NCBI RefSeq assembly: GCF_045629565.1
Contig: NZ_JAZQRL010000111.1
Span: 62,001-126,000, forward strand
Source of the DNA: Arcticibacter sp045629565
GTDB lineage: Bacteria > Bacteroidota > Bacteroidia > Sphingobacteriales > Sphingobacteriaceae
Length of the DNA: 64,000 nt
Reading direction: 5' to 3'
Shown here: piece after piece, positions 16,791 through 24,863 of the stretch
Layout of the letters: each line of letters begins with the position of its first letter
Position numbering within the stretch: position 1 is the stretch's first letter
Notes under the pieces: model-generated
The model's input: the letters and a program-made list of their open reading frames with translations, nothing else
What the model was told of the DNA's origin: nothing
Databases searched by the model: none
Made by a program: the position numbers and the translations under genes

Positions 16791-17777
16791 GTGGAACATG
16801 TTTTTTCAAAACCGCTATTTCTGAACTACTCAGAAGAAAACTTTAATAATCGGGCGATTGATGTGTTCAGATTTCAGGTAACTCATAATCCTGTATACGC
16901 AAGTTTCGTAAAAGGGTTAAGAAAAGATCCTGAATTAGTTACCCATATCAGCGACATCCCCTATATGCCTGTGGAGTTCTTCAAAAATCACAGGATAATT
17001 TGCGGTACAGATTCCCCCGCAAAAACGTTCAGCAGTTCTGGAACTACAGGGATGGTCCAGAGTAAGCACGAAGTACTCGATTTATCTGTCTACGAAGAAA
17101 GTTTCCGTAAGGCCTTCGAACTCTTCTACGGTGATGTCCGGGATCTGGTAATCCTCGCACTCCTGCCTTCTTATCTGGAGCGCGACGGCTCGTCTTTAAT
17201 CTATATGGTTGAAGATCTGATTCAACGAACTGGCAATCCGAAAAGTGGCTACTTCTTATACAATCATGACGAGTTATTTCAAACCTTACTTAAGTTGCGC
17301 GATGCGGGGAGCAAAGTGATTCTTATTGGTGTTACCTATGCCTTGCTCGATTTTGTTGAGCACTATACTTTGGATTTCCCAGACCTTATCGTGATGGAAA
17401 CCGGAGGAATGAAAGGAAAACGCAGAGAGATGATTCGGGAGGAGCTCCATGAGCAGCTATGCGAGGGCTTCGGGGTGGATGCTATCCATTCTGAATACGG
17501 GATGACGGAACTTCTTTCCCAGGCCTACTCTTCGGGAAGGGGGCTCTTCAGGTGTCCACCCTGGATGCGGATAAATATACGCGATATCAATGACCCGCTT
17601 AGTCTTTTAAGTGCGGGAGCAACGGGAGGAATCAACGTGATTGATCTGGGAAATGTTTATTCGTGTTCGTTCATTGCGACTCAGGATCTGGGCAGGAAGT
17701 ATGAAGACGGCTCCTTCGAGATTATAGGAAGATTCGACAACAGCGATATCAGAGGATGTAATTTACTGGTTCAGTAA
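16791..17777 (+). CDS. LuxE-like acyl-protein synthetase / adenylate-forming enzyme
   Basis: A 328-residue protein of the acyl-protein synthetase (LuxE) family. It has the adenylate-forming P-loop-like motif TFSSSGTTGMVQSKH (about residues 82-96), a central METGGMKGKRREM segment, and HSEYGMTELLSQ, equivalent to the A5-type YGxTE motif of ANL enzymes. LuxE activates fatty acids for bioluminescence, but Bacteroidota homologues occur without lux genes and their acyl substrate is unknown. The GTG start is chosen because an exact promoter element lies just before it; the open frame extends to 16686 but that would put the promoter inside the gene. A monocistronic unit. Confidence 0.78.
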   Translation: MEHVFSKPLFLNYSEENFNNRAIDVFRFQVTHNPVYASFVKGLRKDPELVTHISDIPYMPVEFFKNHRIICGTDSPAKTFSSSGTTGMVQSKHEVLDLSVYEESFRKAFELFYGDVRDLVILALLPSYLERDGSSLIYMVEDLIQRTGNPKSGYFLYNHDELFQTLLKLRDAGSKVILIGVTYALLDFVEHYTLDFPDLIVMETGGMKGKRREMIREELHEQLCEGFGVDAIHSEYGMTELLSQAYSSGRGLFRCPPWMRINIRDINDPLSLLSAGATGGINVIDLGNVYSCSFIATQDLGRKYEDGSFEIIGRFDNSDIRGCNLLVQ

Positions 17778-17984
17778 TATTTTTCAACATTGGAGCTAAC
17801 GCGTCCGTTGAAAATTCACTGTCGGGGGTGCAAGTATTATAAAAAATGGCGGTCTGTTTATTTTAAGCCCCCACCCAAAAGCACAGGACCAGACTAAGAA
17901 AGCCTAACTTCTACACCTATATACCAAGATGTGACCGATAATCGTCATCGCTACATGAAAGAGACACTTTCAGGCCTAGAATAA

Positions 17985-18039
17985 GAAAAAAAGGTGCAGT
18001 GCTGGTAACAGAAAGAATCTATTACCAACACTACACCTT
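17985..18039 (-). terminator. Terminator of tyrS, paired fully only on the minus strand
   Basis: Arms 17991-18008 and 18022-18039 (18 nt each) pair around a 13-nt loop. Two positions are C/A mismatches when read as plus-strand RNA but become G-U pairs in minus-strand RNA, which then runs into seven U. The structure therefore belongs to tyrS, which ends at 18055. The rest of 17778-17984 holds no gene that I can support. Confidence 0.85.
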
Positions 18040-18054
18040 ATTATGTAGGTATTT

Positions 18055-19338
18055 TTAGACTGCGGTGATCAGGAAATAATTCTTCTTTCCTTTTTGTACC
18101 ACTATAAATTTATCACTGATTAGATCTGTTAGTTGTATCAGATTGGCAGCATCGGCAACCTTGGAGCGGTTGATGGCTAAACCACCTCCCTGGATCATCT
18201 TGCGGGCTTCTCCTTTGGAAGGAAAAATCCCGGTGTATTCAGCGAGCATATCAACTACATTCACTTCGGCCGCAAGCATTTCTCTTGAAACTTCAAACTG
18301 CGGTATTCCTTCGAATATTTCCAGCACTTCTGCTTCTGACAGTTGAGAAAGGAACTCTATCGGTCCGTTTCCAAAAAGGAAATCAGATGTAGTTAATGCT
18401 TTCTGCAGGGCTTCTTCTGAGTGTGTACGAATAGTGATCTCGGCTGCAAGAGCCTTTTGAAGGGCGCGCATATGTGGCGCTGTAGCATGCTCTGCTTCGA
18501 TAGCTTCAATTTCTTCTTTAGACTTTAAGGAAAAGATCCTGATCCAGTTTTTTGCATCCTCATCACTCGCATTCAGCCAGAACTGGTAAAATTTGTAGGG
18601 GGACGTTCTTTCAGGATCCAACCAAACGGCACCAGATTCGGTTTTTCCGAACTTGTTGCCATCAGCCTTCTTAATGAGCTGTGTGGTCATCGCAAAAGCT
18701 CCTCCTCCTCCCATGCGGCGTATCAACTCTGTTCCAGTGACAATATTGCCCCATTGGTCGGAGCCGCCCATTTGAACTTTACAGTCTTTGTTCTTCCACA
18801 ACCAGTAAAAATCATAACCCTGAATCAGCTGGTAACTAAATTCAGTAAATGACAAACCAGCATCTCCTTCCAGCCGCTTTTTGACGGAATCTTTGGCCAT
18901 CATATAGTTCACCGTGATATGCTTTCCAACGTCGCGGATAAAGTCGAGGAAGTTGAAGTTTTTGAACCAATCATAATTGTTGACCATCTCTGCACTATTA
19001 GCCCCGCAGTCGAAATCCAAAAACTTCTTCAACTGCGTTTCAAGCGCATGAATATTCCTTTTAAGTGTATCTTCTGAAAGCAGATTTCTCTCAGCTGATT
19101 TTCCTGAAGGGTCTCCAACCATTCCTGTAGCTCCACCCACAAGCGCAAAGGGCTTATGTCCCGCTTTCTGAAAGTGGATCAGGGTCATTATCTGTGTAAG
19201 ATGTCCCACATGGAGAGAATCAGCAGTGGGATCAAAACCTATATACCCTGATGCCATGCCTTTATTCAGTTCTTCCTCTGTTCCAGGCATCATATCATGT
19301 AACATGCCTCTCCATCTGAGTTCTTCTATAAAATTCAT
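18055..19338 (-). CDS. tyrS: Tyrosyl-tRNA synthetase
   Basis: A 427-residue class I aminoacyl-tRNA synthetase of the TyrRS TyrS type. The ATP-binding HIGH-like motif is HVGHL, the KMSKS-like loop is KFGKT, and tyrosine-site residues appear around GYDFYWLW and MGGSDQWGNI. A C-terminal S4 RNA-binding domain (about 350-425, SKGEARKMIQGGGLAINR) is present. The gene stands alone with its own exact -7 promoter and its own terminator. Confidence 0.97.
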   Translation of the reverse strand: MNFIEELRWRGMLHDMMPGTEEELNKGMASGYIGFDPTADSLHVGHLTQIMTLIHFQKAGHKPFALVGGATGMVGDPSGKSAERNLLSEDTLKRNIHALETQLKKFLDFDCGANSAEMVNNYDWFKNFNFLDFIRDVGKHITVNYMMAKDSVKKRLEGDAGLSFTEFSYQLIQGYDFYWLWKNKDCKVQMGGSDQWGNIVTGTELIRRMGGGGAFAMTTQLIKKADGNKFGKTESGAVWLDPERTSPYKFYQFWLNASDEDAKNWIRIFSLKSKEEIEAIEAEHATAPHMRALQKALAAEITIRTHSEEALQKALTTSDFLFGNGPIEFLSQLSEAEVLEIFEGIPQFEVSREMLAAEVNVVDMLAEYTGIFPSKGEARKMIQGGGLAINRSKVADAANLIQLTDLISDKFIVVQKGKKNYFLITAV

Positions 19339-19350
19339 TTCGTTTGTTTA

Positions 19351-19379
19351 AAGTCGCAAAGATAGAAATTCTGCGACTT
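19351..19379 (-). promoter_or_regulatory. tyrS promoter with an inverted repeat around the -7 box
   Basis: On the minus strand TATCTTTG (19364-19357) exactly matches TAnnTTTG, 18 bases before the tyrS ATG. AAGTCGCA (19351-19358) and TGCGACTT (19372-19379) form an 8-bp inverted repeat that brackets it. The repeat could be an operator or part of a small leader structure. No TTTG at -33 is seen. Confidence 0.5.
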
Positions 19380-19448
19380 AATGAGCTCCTGCTTTCCTGA
19401 ATCAATAAATCTTATTATATTGTAGCAATTGGTCATCACCTCCACCCC

Positions 19449-20138
19449 ATGAATTTCCTTTCCCATTTTTATTTTGACAGAGAAGAAGAGAATCCATACC
19501 GGATTATGGGTATCGTATTGCCTGATCTGCTTAAAAATGCCAATAAAGAATGGAATTTACGACCCGAGAAAAATGAGCATCTTTTTTTCCACGATGATTT
19601 GCAGAGAGGCCTTCTTGAAGGCTGGAAACGGCATCTGGAAGTTGACCGCTACTTTCACTCTTCCGAATTTTTCAGCAGGCATACCTCGACATTACGCCTG
19701 CAGATAGTACCCCATCTTCTCCATTCAGACGTCAGGCCTTCGTTTGTAGCACATATAGCCCTTGAGCTCATGCTCGACAGCCTTCTCCTTACCGAGCTAA
19801 GCCTCGACTCCTCGCGCTTCTATACTCAGCTTGAGAGCACAGATGAAGATGTCCTAAGCAAGTTTTTGCTGTTAAACAACATCCCCGAATCGTCCATCTT
19901 TTTTAACTTTCTAGAAGATTTCATACGCTCGAAATATCTCGAAAGTTACCGTAAACCGAAGGACATCATGTTCGCTATCGGGAAGATCTGTCAGCGTATC
20001 TGGCCCCGGCCTTTCACAGACGAAGAAAAGTTCCGGGTTGCCGGCATCCTTACTGCTTACCTCGAGGTATTGAAAGATGACTTCATCTCTATTTTCGATC
20101 AGATCGAACTCCGCCTGGAGCCGTACGTCAGTAAATAA
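19449..20138 (+). CDS. AcpH-like protein (ACP phosphodiesterase family)
   Basis: A 229-residue all-helical protein. It begins MNFLSHFYF and continues with GIVLPDLL and LEVDRYFHSSEFF, matching in order the AcpH pattern (MNFLAHL, GNxxaD, rIDxFtDxHP), and HIALELMLDSLLL fits the next conserved helix. AcpH removes 4'-phosphopantetheine from acyl carrier protein; some metal-site residues differ here, so the activity is uncertain. It lies 23 bases upstream of ligA, which appears to have its own promoter. Confidence 0.65.
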   Translation: MNFLSHFYFDREEENPYRIMGIVLPDLLKNANKEWNLRPEKNEHLFFHDDLQRGLLEGWKRHLEVDRYFHSSEFFSRHTSTLRLQIVPHLLHSDVRPSFVAHIALELMLDSLLLTELSLDSSRFYTQLESTDEDVLSKFLLLNNIPESSIFFNFLEDFIRSKYLESYRKPKDIMFAIGKICQRIWPRPFTDEEKFRVAGILTAYLEVLKDDFISIFDQIELRLEPYVSK

Positions 20139-20149
20139 TTCAAAATACC

Positions 20150-20157
20150 TATCTTCG
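20150..20157 (+). promoter_or_regulatory. Near-consensus -7 element abutting ligA
   Basis: TATCTTCG differs from TAnnTTTG at one position and ends four bases before the ligA ATG at 20162. This is the same spacing as at the LuxE-like gene, predicting a leaderless or near-leaderless ligA mRNA. Confidence 0.45.
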
Positions 20158-20161
20158 CTTT

Positions 20162-22177
20162 ATGTCAATTTCTGATATCAAAAGCCGCATAGACGCCCTT
20201 ACAGCTGAGCTTAATCAGCATAATTACAATTATTATGTCCTTGCCCAACCCACCATAACCGATTTAGAGTTCGATCAAAAGCTCAAGGAACTCGAGCAGC
20301 TTGAAAAGGAAAATCCGGAGTTGCAGGACCCCTACTCCCCGACCCAGCGGGTAGGCGGAGAGGTGACAAAGGAGTTCAAAACGGTCAAGCATAAATGGGC
20401 TATGCTCTCATTAGGAAACACGTATAATGAGCAAGACCTGCGCGACTTCGACGATCGCATCAAGAAAGCTATCGGCACCGACTTCCAATACGTTTGCGAA
20501 TTAAAATTCGACGGGTTATCCATCAGCCTGACATACGAAGACGGTAAACTCGTAAGAGCCGTAACGCGTGGTGACGGAACCCAGGGAGATGACGTTACGT
20601 CCAACGTCAAAACTATTAAGCGCATTCCGCATCACTTAAAGTCTGAAGGTTACCCGGATGCTTTCGAGATTCGGGGGGAAGTATTTATGCACAGGGCTGC
20701 ATTTGAACGTCTAAATAACGAGCGCATAAATAACGGCGAAGTTCCTTATGCAAATCCCCGCAACTTTGCCTCGGGCACTCTCAAGTTAAGAGATTCTGCT
20801 GAGGTCGCCAGGCGACCCTTGGATTGTTTCCTGTACTTCTTATATACCGACAAACGTCTATTCCGGACTCATTGGGAGAGTCTGGAAGCTGCGGGCAAAT
20901 GGGGTTTCCACGTATGTGAACATAACAGGTTATGCAACAGTATTGACGATGTAATTGAGTTCATCCATTATTGGGAAAACGAGCGTTACACGCTGAGCTA
21001 CGACATTGATGGAATTGTACTGAAGGTGAACAGCTATGCCCAGCAGGAAGAACTCGGGTTCACCGCCAAATCTCCAAGATGGGCCATCTCTTATAAATAT
21101 AAGGCGCAGGAAGTTGAAACAGAGCTCAGACATGTGACCTATCAGGTAGGTCGTACCGGTGCTGTAACCCCCGTAGCAAACCTCAAACCGGTGTTGCTTG
21201 CGGGAACGACCGTTAAGCGCGCAACCTTGCACAATGCAAATGAGATAGAGCGTCTCGACCTTCATGAGGGCGACACTGTCTTCGTCGAAAAAGGCGGCGA
21301 GATCATTCCAAAGATTACCTCGGTGAATACGCTGAAACGGAAAGAAGGAAGTGCTAAGATCGTGTATCCTGAGATCTGTCCTGAGTGTGGGAGTAACCTG
21401 ATCCGAAAAGAAGGAGAAGCGGCATTCTACTGCCCGAACGACGAAGCATGTCCGCCACAGATCGTTGGCAAGATCCAGCACTTCTGTAGTCGCAAGGCGA
21501 TGAACATAGACGGCATCGGCAACGAAACTATAGAACTTCTATATCGAAAAGGGCTGATCGAGCATATTAGCGACCTTTACCTTCTTTATCAGAAGCCCGA
21601 TCAGTTGCGTGAACTTGAGCGTTTTGGCGAAAAGTCAATCAGCAACATGCTCGAAGGCATTGAAAAATCAAAACAGATGCCATTCGAGAAAGTACTTTTC
21701 GGACTAGGTATCCGTTATGTCGGTGAGACGGTCGCCAGAAAGCTCACCATGCACTTTAAAAACATCGACAGCATTATGAATGCCAGCTATGATGAACTGA
21801 TTGCCGCAGACGAAATCGGCGGACGCATTGCTGAGAGTATTCAACTCTATTTCCAGGACCAGCGACATATTGATCAGATCAATCGATTACGGGATAGTGG
21901 GCTTCAGTTTGTCCGGCAGGAGCACGAGATAATTCTTTCCAGCGATAAGCTGACCGGGAAGACTTTCGTCATCTCAGGAGTGTTTGAGCGGTTTAGCCGG
22001 GAGGAGTTATCCAACCTAATTGAGATGAACGGCGGCAAAATGCTCAGCGGAATTTCCGGAAAGCTGAGCTATCTGTTAGCTGGCGATAACATGGGACCTT
22101 CTAAGTTGGAGAAGGCCAACAAGCTGAAGATTCCCATCATTTCAGATGAAGATCTCCTGAAGATGTTAAAGGATTGA
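20162..22177 (+). CDS. ligA: NAD-dependent DNA ligase
   Basis: A 671-residue replicative and repair ligase. It shows the Ia domain (YYVLAQPTITDLEFD), the adenylated lysine in CELKFDGLSI, OB-fold, a four-cysteine zinc finger (CPECGSNLIR and YCPNDEACPP), helix-hairpin-helix repeats (GLGIRYVGETVA, EIGGRIAESI) and a C-terminal BRCT domain (about 590-671). Length and domain order are standard. It is followed by an 86-bp spacer and dapA on the same strand. Confidence 0.97.
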   Translation: MSISDIKSRIDALTAELNQHNYNYYVLAQPTITDLEFDQKLKELEQLEKENPELQDPYSPTQRVGGEVTKEFKTVKHKWAMLSLGNTYNEQDLRDFDDRIKKAIGTDFQYVCELKFDGLSISLTYEDGKLVRAVTRGDGTQGDDVTSNVKTIKRIPHHLKSEGYPDAFEIRGEVFMHRAAFERLNNERINNGEVPYANPRNFASGTLKLRDSAEVARRPLDCFLYFLYTDKRLFRTHWESLEAAGKWGFHVCEHNRLCNSIDDVIEFIHYWENERYTLSYDIDGIVLKVNSYAQQEELGFTAKSPRWAISYKYKAQEVETELRHVTYQVGRTGAVTPVANLKPVLLAGTTVKRATLHNANEIERLDLHEGDTVFVEKGGEIIPKITSVNTLKRKEGSAKIVYPEICPECGSNLIRKEGEAAFYCPNDEACPPQIVGKIQHFCSRKAMNIDGIGNETIELLYRKGLIEHISDLYLLYQKPDQLRELERFGEKSISNMLEGIEKSKQMPFEKVLFGLGIRYVGETVARKLTMHFKNIDSIMNASYDELIAADEIGGRIAESIQLYFQDQRHIDQINRLRDSGLQFVRQEHEIILSSDKLTGKTFVISGVFERFSREELSNLIEMNGGKMLSGISGKLSYLLAGDNMGPSKLEKANKLKIPIISDEDLLKMLKD

Positions 22178-22263
22178 TAAAACGGAACTATTTTTCAATA
22201 AAACCTATTAACTTAGCAGACTAAATTAAAAACCCGGTTATTAGGAATCACAGGCACTTACGA

Positions 22264-23142
22264 ATGAATAAATTTTTAGGAACAGGAGTAGCTATGGTTA
22301 CCCCGTTCGATCAGGATGGATCAATAGATTATCAGGGACTAAGCAAACTGATCAACTATCAAATAGACGGCGGAGTCGATTACCTTGTTTCTCTTGGAAC
22401 CACAGGTGAGTCCGCCACTCTTACCAAGAGTGAAAAAGAATCTGTATGGAAGTTTACTGCCGAAGTAGTAAATAAACGGGTTCCTCTTATGGCAGGCATA
22501 GGTGGCAACAGTACCGCCGAAGTACTCGAAAGCCTTAAGAAACTAAACATAAAAGGTTACGATGCAATCCTTTCTGTAAGCCCTTTTTACAATAAGCCAA
22601 CGCAGGAAGGAATTTATCAGCATTATAAAATCATTGCAGAAGAATCTCCGTTACCCGTACTGATCTATAACGTTCCCGGCAGAACAGCCAGCAATATCAC
22701 TGCCGAAACCACATTGCGGCTGGCCCACAACTGCAACAATATATTCGGAACGAAAGAAGCCTCCGGTAACTTTGACCAATTTAACGCCATACTGCGTGAT
22801 AAACCGGAAGATTTCCTCTTTATCTCTGGAGATGATGGCATTACCCTTCCCCTTCTAGCGATGGGCGGATCAGGCGTTATTTCCGTAGCAGGCAACGCCA
22901 TACCGAAACACTTATCGGACATGGTAAGACTCTGCCTTGCAGGAGACTTTAAGGCAGCGGCGCCGATGCATCTTAAGCTGACAAGTTTCTTTAGCAAGCT
23001 CTTCTCCGAAAACAACCCAGGAGGCATAAAGTCAGCTCTCAAGCACTTAGGAATCTGTAATGACTACCTCCGTTTACCGCTATGCCCTGTAAGTGAACAG
23101 AACAGCAGCGAGATCCGGATCGAACTCGACAAGATCATATAA
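22264..23142 (+). CDS. dapA: 4-hydroxy-tetrahydrodipicolinate synthase
   Basis: A 292-residue TIM-barrel aldolase that condenses pyruvate and aspartate semialdehyde on the way to meso-diaminopimelate and lysine. Conserved parts are GTTGESATL, the Tyr in IYNVPGRTA, the Schiff-base Lys in FGTKEASGN and GDDGITLP. Its product feeds the meso-DAP used by MurE, encoded in the dcw cluster of this window. A strong bidirectional terminator follows directly after the stop. Confidence 0.96.
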   Translation: MNKFLGTGVAMVTPFDQDGSIDYQGLSKLINYQIDGGVDYLVSLGTTGESATLTKSEKESVWKFTAEVVNKRVPLMAGIGGNSTAEVLESLKKLNIKGYDAILSVSPFYNKPTQEGIYQHYKIIAEESPLPVLIYNVPGRTASNITAETTLRLAHNCNNIFGTKEASGNFDQFNAILRDKPEDFLFISGDDGITLPLLAMGGSGVISVAGNAIPKHLSDMVRLCLAGDFKAAAPMHLKLTSFFSKLFSENNPGGIKSALKHLGICNDYLRLPLCPVSEQNSSEIRIELDKII

Positions 23143-23178
23143 ACAAAAAAAGAGAGTATGAATACTCTCTTTTTTTGT
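23143..23178. terminator. Bidirectional terminator between dapA and the Hc1-like gene
   Basis: A 17-bp perfect inverted repeat (23143-23159 with 23162-23178) with core GAGAGTAT, bounded by seven A on the left and seven T on the right. It works on both strands, for dapA and for the convergent gene at 23183. Confidence 0.9.
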
Positions 23179-23182
23179 GTAA

Positions 23183-23380
23183 TCACTTCTTTGATGCTAC
23201 CGAATTCTTAGAGTCCTGAATCTCCAGGCGAATCGACTGTGCAAGGTTTTTAATATCCTGCAAGCCTTTTCTTAATCTAGTCCCGGCAGCACTATTTCCT
23301 TTGTTATAGAACTTGTCTGCATCTGCTTCTAAGCCAGCCAGGAGCTCCTTTAGCTCGGTAAACCTTTCAAAATTTGCCAT
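23183..23380 (-). CDS. Histone H1-like (Hc1-type) protein
   Basis: A 65-residue, highly charged protein with the pattern of Bacteroidota Hc1-like proteins: LKELLAGLEADADKFY, KGNSAAGTRLRKGLQ and AQSIRLEIQDSKN. The family is named for the chlamydial histone-like Hc1 and is thought to bind DNA, though Bacteroidota members are little studied. It is a monocistronic gene with a strong shared terminator, which suits an abundant small protein. Confidence 0.85.
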   Translation of the reverse strand: MANFERFTELKELLAGLEADADKFYNKGNSAAGTRLRKGLQDIKNLAQSIRLEIQDSKNSVASKK

Positions 23381-23489
23381 AATAAGTTAGTTTTAGTTCC
23401 GCTTCTATTAAGCTTAAGCTAATGTAACAGCTTTTTTGAAGAAAAAAAATAATTATCTACGAATATAGACGGCTGTCTGGCAACTAAAG

Positions 23490-24731
23490 TTATGCGTTTA
23501 TAACACTCTGTTCCTTATAATAACCCGCTTTAAGCTTCTCCGCCACTTCTGAGAACGCATCCAGTGTAACCTGAACATCTTCCAGGGAGTGTGCCGCAGT
23601 CGGGATTATACGAAGCTCCATTAAGCCTTTCGGAATAACGGGATAAACAACAATTGAACAGAATATGCTGTAATTCTCACGCAGGTCCATTGTAATGGCA
23701 GTAGCTTCATTCAGTTCCCCCTTTAGAAAAACAGGAGTGACCATGGTATCCGTTACGCCGAGGTTGAATCCCCTTTCGCGCAGTCCCTTCTGTAAAGTTG
23801 TAGCAATAGTCCATAGCTTCTCACGCAGCTCAGGCTTACTCTGCAGCAGCTCCAGTCTTTTACGCAAGCCAATAACCATCGGCATAGGAAGCGCCTTCGC
23901 ATACGTCTGCGAGCGCATGTTATATCGGAGATAATTAACTATAGTTTCAGTCGAAGACACAAAAGCACCGATTCCTGCCATAGACTTTGCAAACGTTCCG
24001 AAGTAAACATCGATTCCGTCAATGCAGTTCTGAGCTTCATGAGTACCTGCTCCTGTCGCCCCCATAGTACCAAATCCATGGGCGTCATCGATAAGCAAAC
24101 GGAAATTGAACTCGCTTTTCAGAGCAACGATATCAGCCAGCTTACCTTGCGCACCTGACATACCAAATACACCTTCCGTGATGACAAGTATCCCACCACC
24201 TGTCTGGCTGGTGAGCTTTGTAGCACGCTCCAACTGCTTTCTGCAGCTTTCAATATCATTATGTTGATAAACGAATCTCTTGCCGATATGAAGTCTTAAA
24301 CCATCGATAATACATGCATGGCATTCTGCATCATAAACAATAACATCATTACGGTCTACAAGCGTATCAATGATAGATACCATTCCCTGATATCCGTAGT
24401 TCAACAAAAACGCATCTTGCTTTCCGGTAAATTTCGCGAGATCCTGTTCCAGAGCTTCATGATGATTTGAGTTTCCAGACATCATTCTCGCTCCCATCGG
24501 ATACGCCATGCCGAATTCCTGTGCACCTTTCGCATCCGCTTCCCTTACCTCCGGATGATTTGCCAGGCCAAGGTAGTTGTTCAGGCTCCACACCAGGTGA
24601 TCCTTTCCCCTGAACTTCATATGAGGTCCGATCTCACCTTCCAGTTTAGGAAATGCAAAGTATCCATGCGCCATCTTTTGGTGCTGGCCTAACGGTCCCA
24701 TGTTCTGAGATATCTTATCGAATATATCCAA
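23490..24731 (-). CDS. Alpha-oxoamine synthase (PLP-dependent); sphingoid- or capnine-base type candidate
   Basis: A 413-residue fold-type-I PLP enzyme. It shows SLNNYLGLANHP, YQGMVSIIDTL, the cofactor Asp in DDAHGFGTMG and the PLP lysine in GTFAKSMAGIGAF. Alpha-oxoamine synthases join an acyl thioester to an amino acid; members are KBL, AONS, serine palmitoyltransferase and the cysteate acyltransferase of Bacteroidota sulfonolipids. There is no biotin or threonine-degradation gene nearby, so a long-chain-base synthase is the better guess, but the amino acid cannot be told. The start is TTG at 24731: an in-frame stop lies just upstream, the next ATG would remove conserved residues, and an exact promoter precedes it. 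Confidence 0.85.
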   Translation of the reverse strand: MDIFDKISQNMGPLGQHQKMAHGYFAFPKLEGEIGPHMKFRGKDHLVWSLNNYLGLANHPEVREADAKGAQEFGMAYPMGARMMSGNSNHHEALEQDLAKFTGKQDAFLLNYGYQGMVSIIDTLVDRNDVIVYDAECHACIIDGLRLHIGKRFVYQHNDIESCRKQLERATKLTSQTGGGILVITEGVFGMSGAQGKLADIVALKSEFNFRLLIDDAHGFGTMGATGAGTHEAQNCIDGIDVYFGTFAKSMAGIGAFVSSTETIVNYLRYNMRSQTYAKALPMPMVIGLRKRLELLQSKPELREKLWTIATTLQKGLRERGFNLGVTDTMVTPVFLKGELNEATAITMDLRENYSIFCSIVVYPVIPKGLMELRIIPTAAHSLEDVQVTLDAFSEVAEKLKAGYYKEQSVINA

Positions 24732-24766
24732 CGTAATAAAATTTAATTAACTACAAAATAAAGTTG

Positions 24767-24774
24767 CAAAGTTA
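24767..24774 (-). promoter_or_regulatory. Consensus -7 element for the alpha-oxoamine synthase
   Basis: The minus strand reads TAACTTTG, an exact TAnnTTTG, 35 bases before the TTG start codon. The -33 region is AT-rich but without TTTG at the expected spacing. Confidence 0.55.
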
Positions 24775-24815
24775 GCAATTTAAAAAAGTTTGCCTGCATT
24801 AATTCTTACAAAAGC

Positions 24816-24844
24816 AAAAAGCCCTTACTAAATGCAAGGGCTTT
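24816..24844 (-). terminator. Terminator of the dcw cluster after ftsZ
   Basis: AAAGCCCTT (24818-24826) pairs with AAGGGCTTT (24836-24844) around a nine-base loop. On the minus strand the stem ends in a T-run, and it lies 20 bases after the ftsZ stop. It closes the 15.6-kb mraZ-ftsZ unit. Confidence 0.85.
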
Positions 24845-24863
24845 GATTTCTCTAAGAGTTTAT

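Noticed and set aside
20930..21481. 183-codon frame antisense to ligA
   Set aside because: Lies wholly within the ligase domains and shows no recognisable protein pattern.
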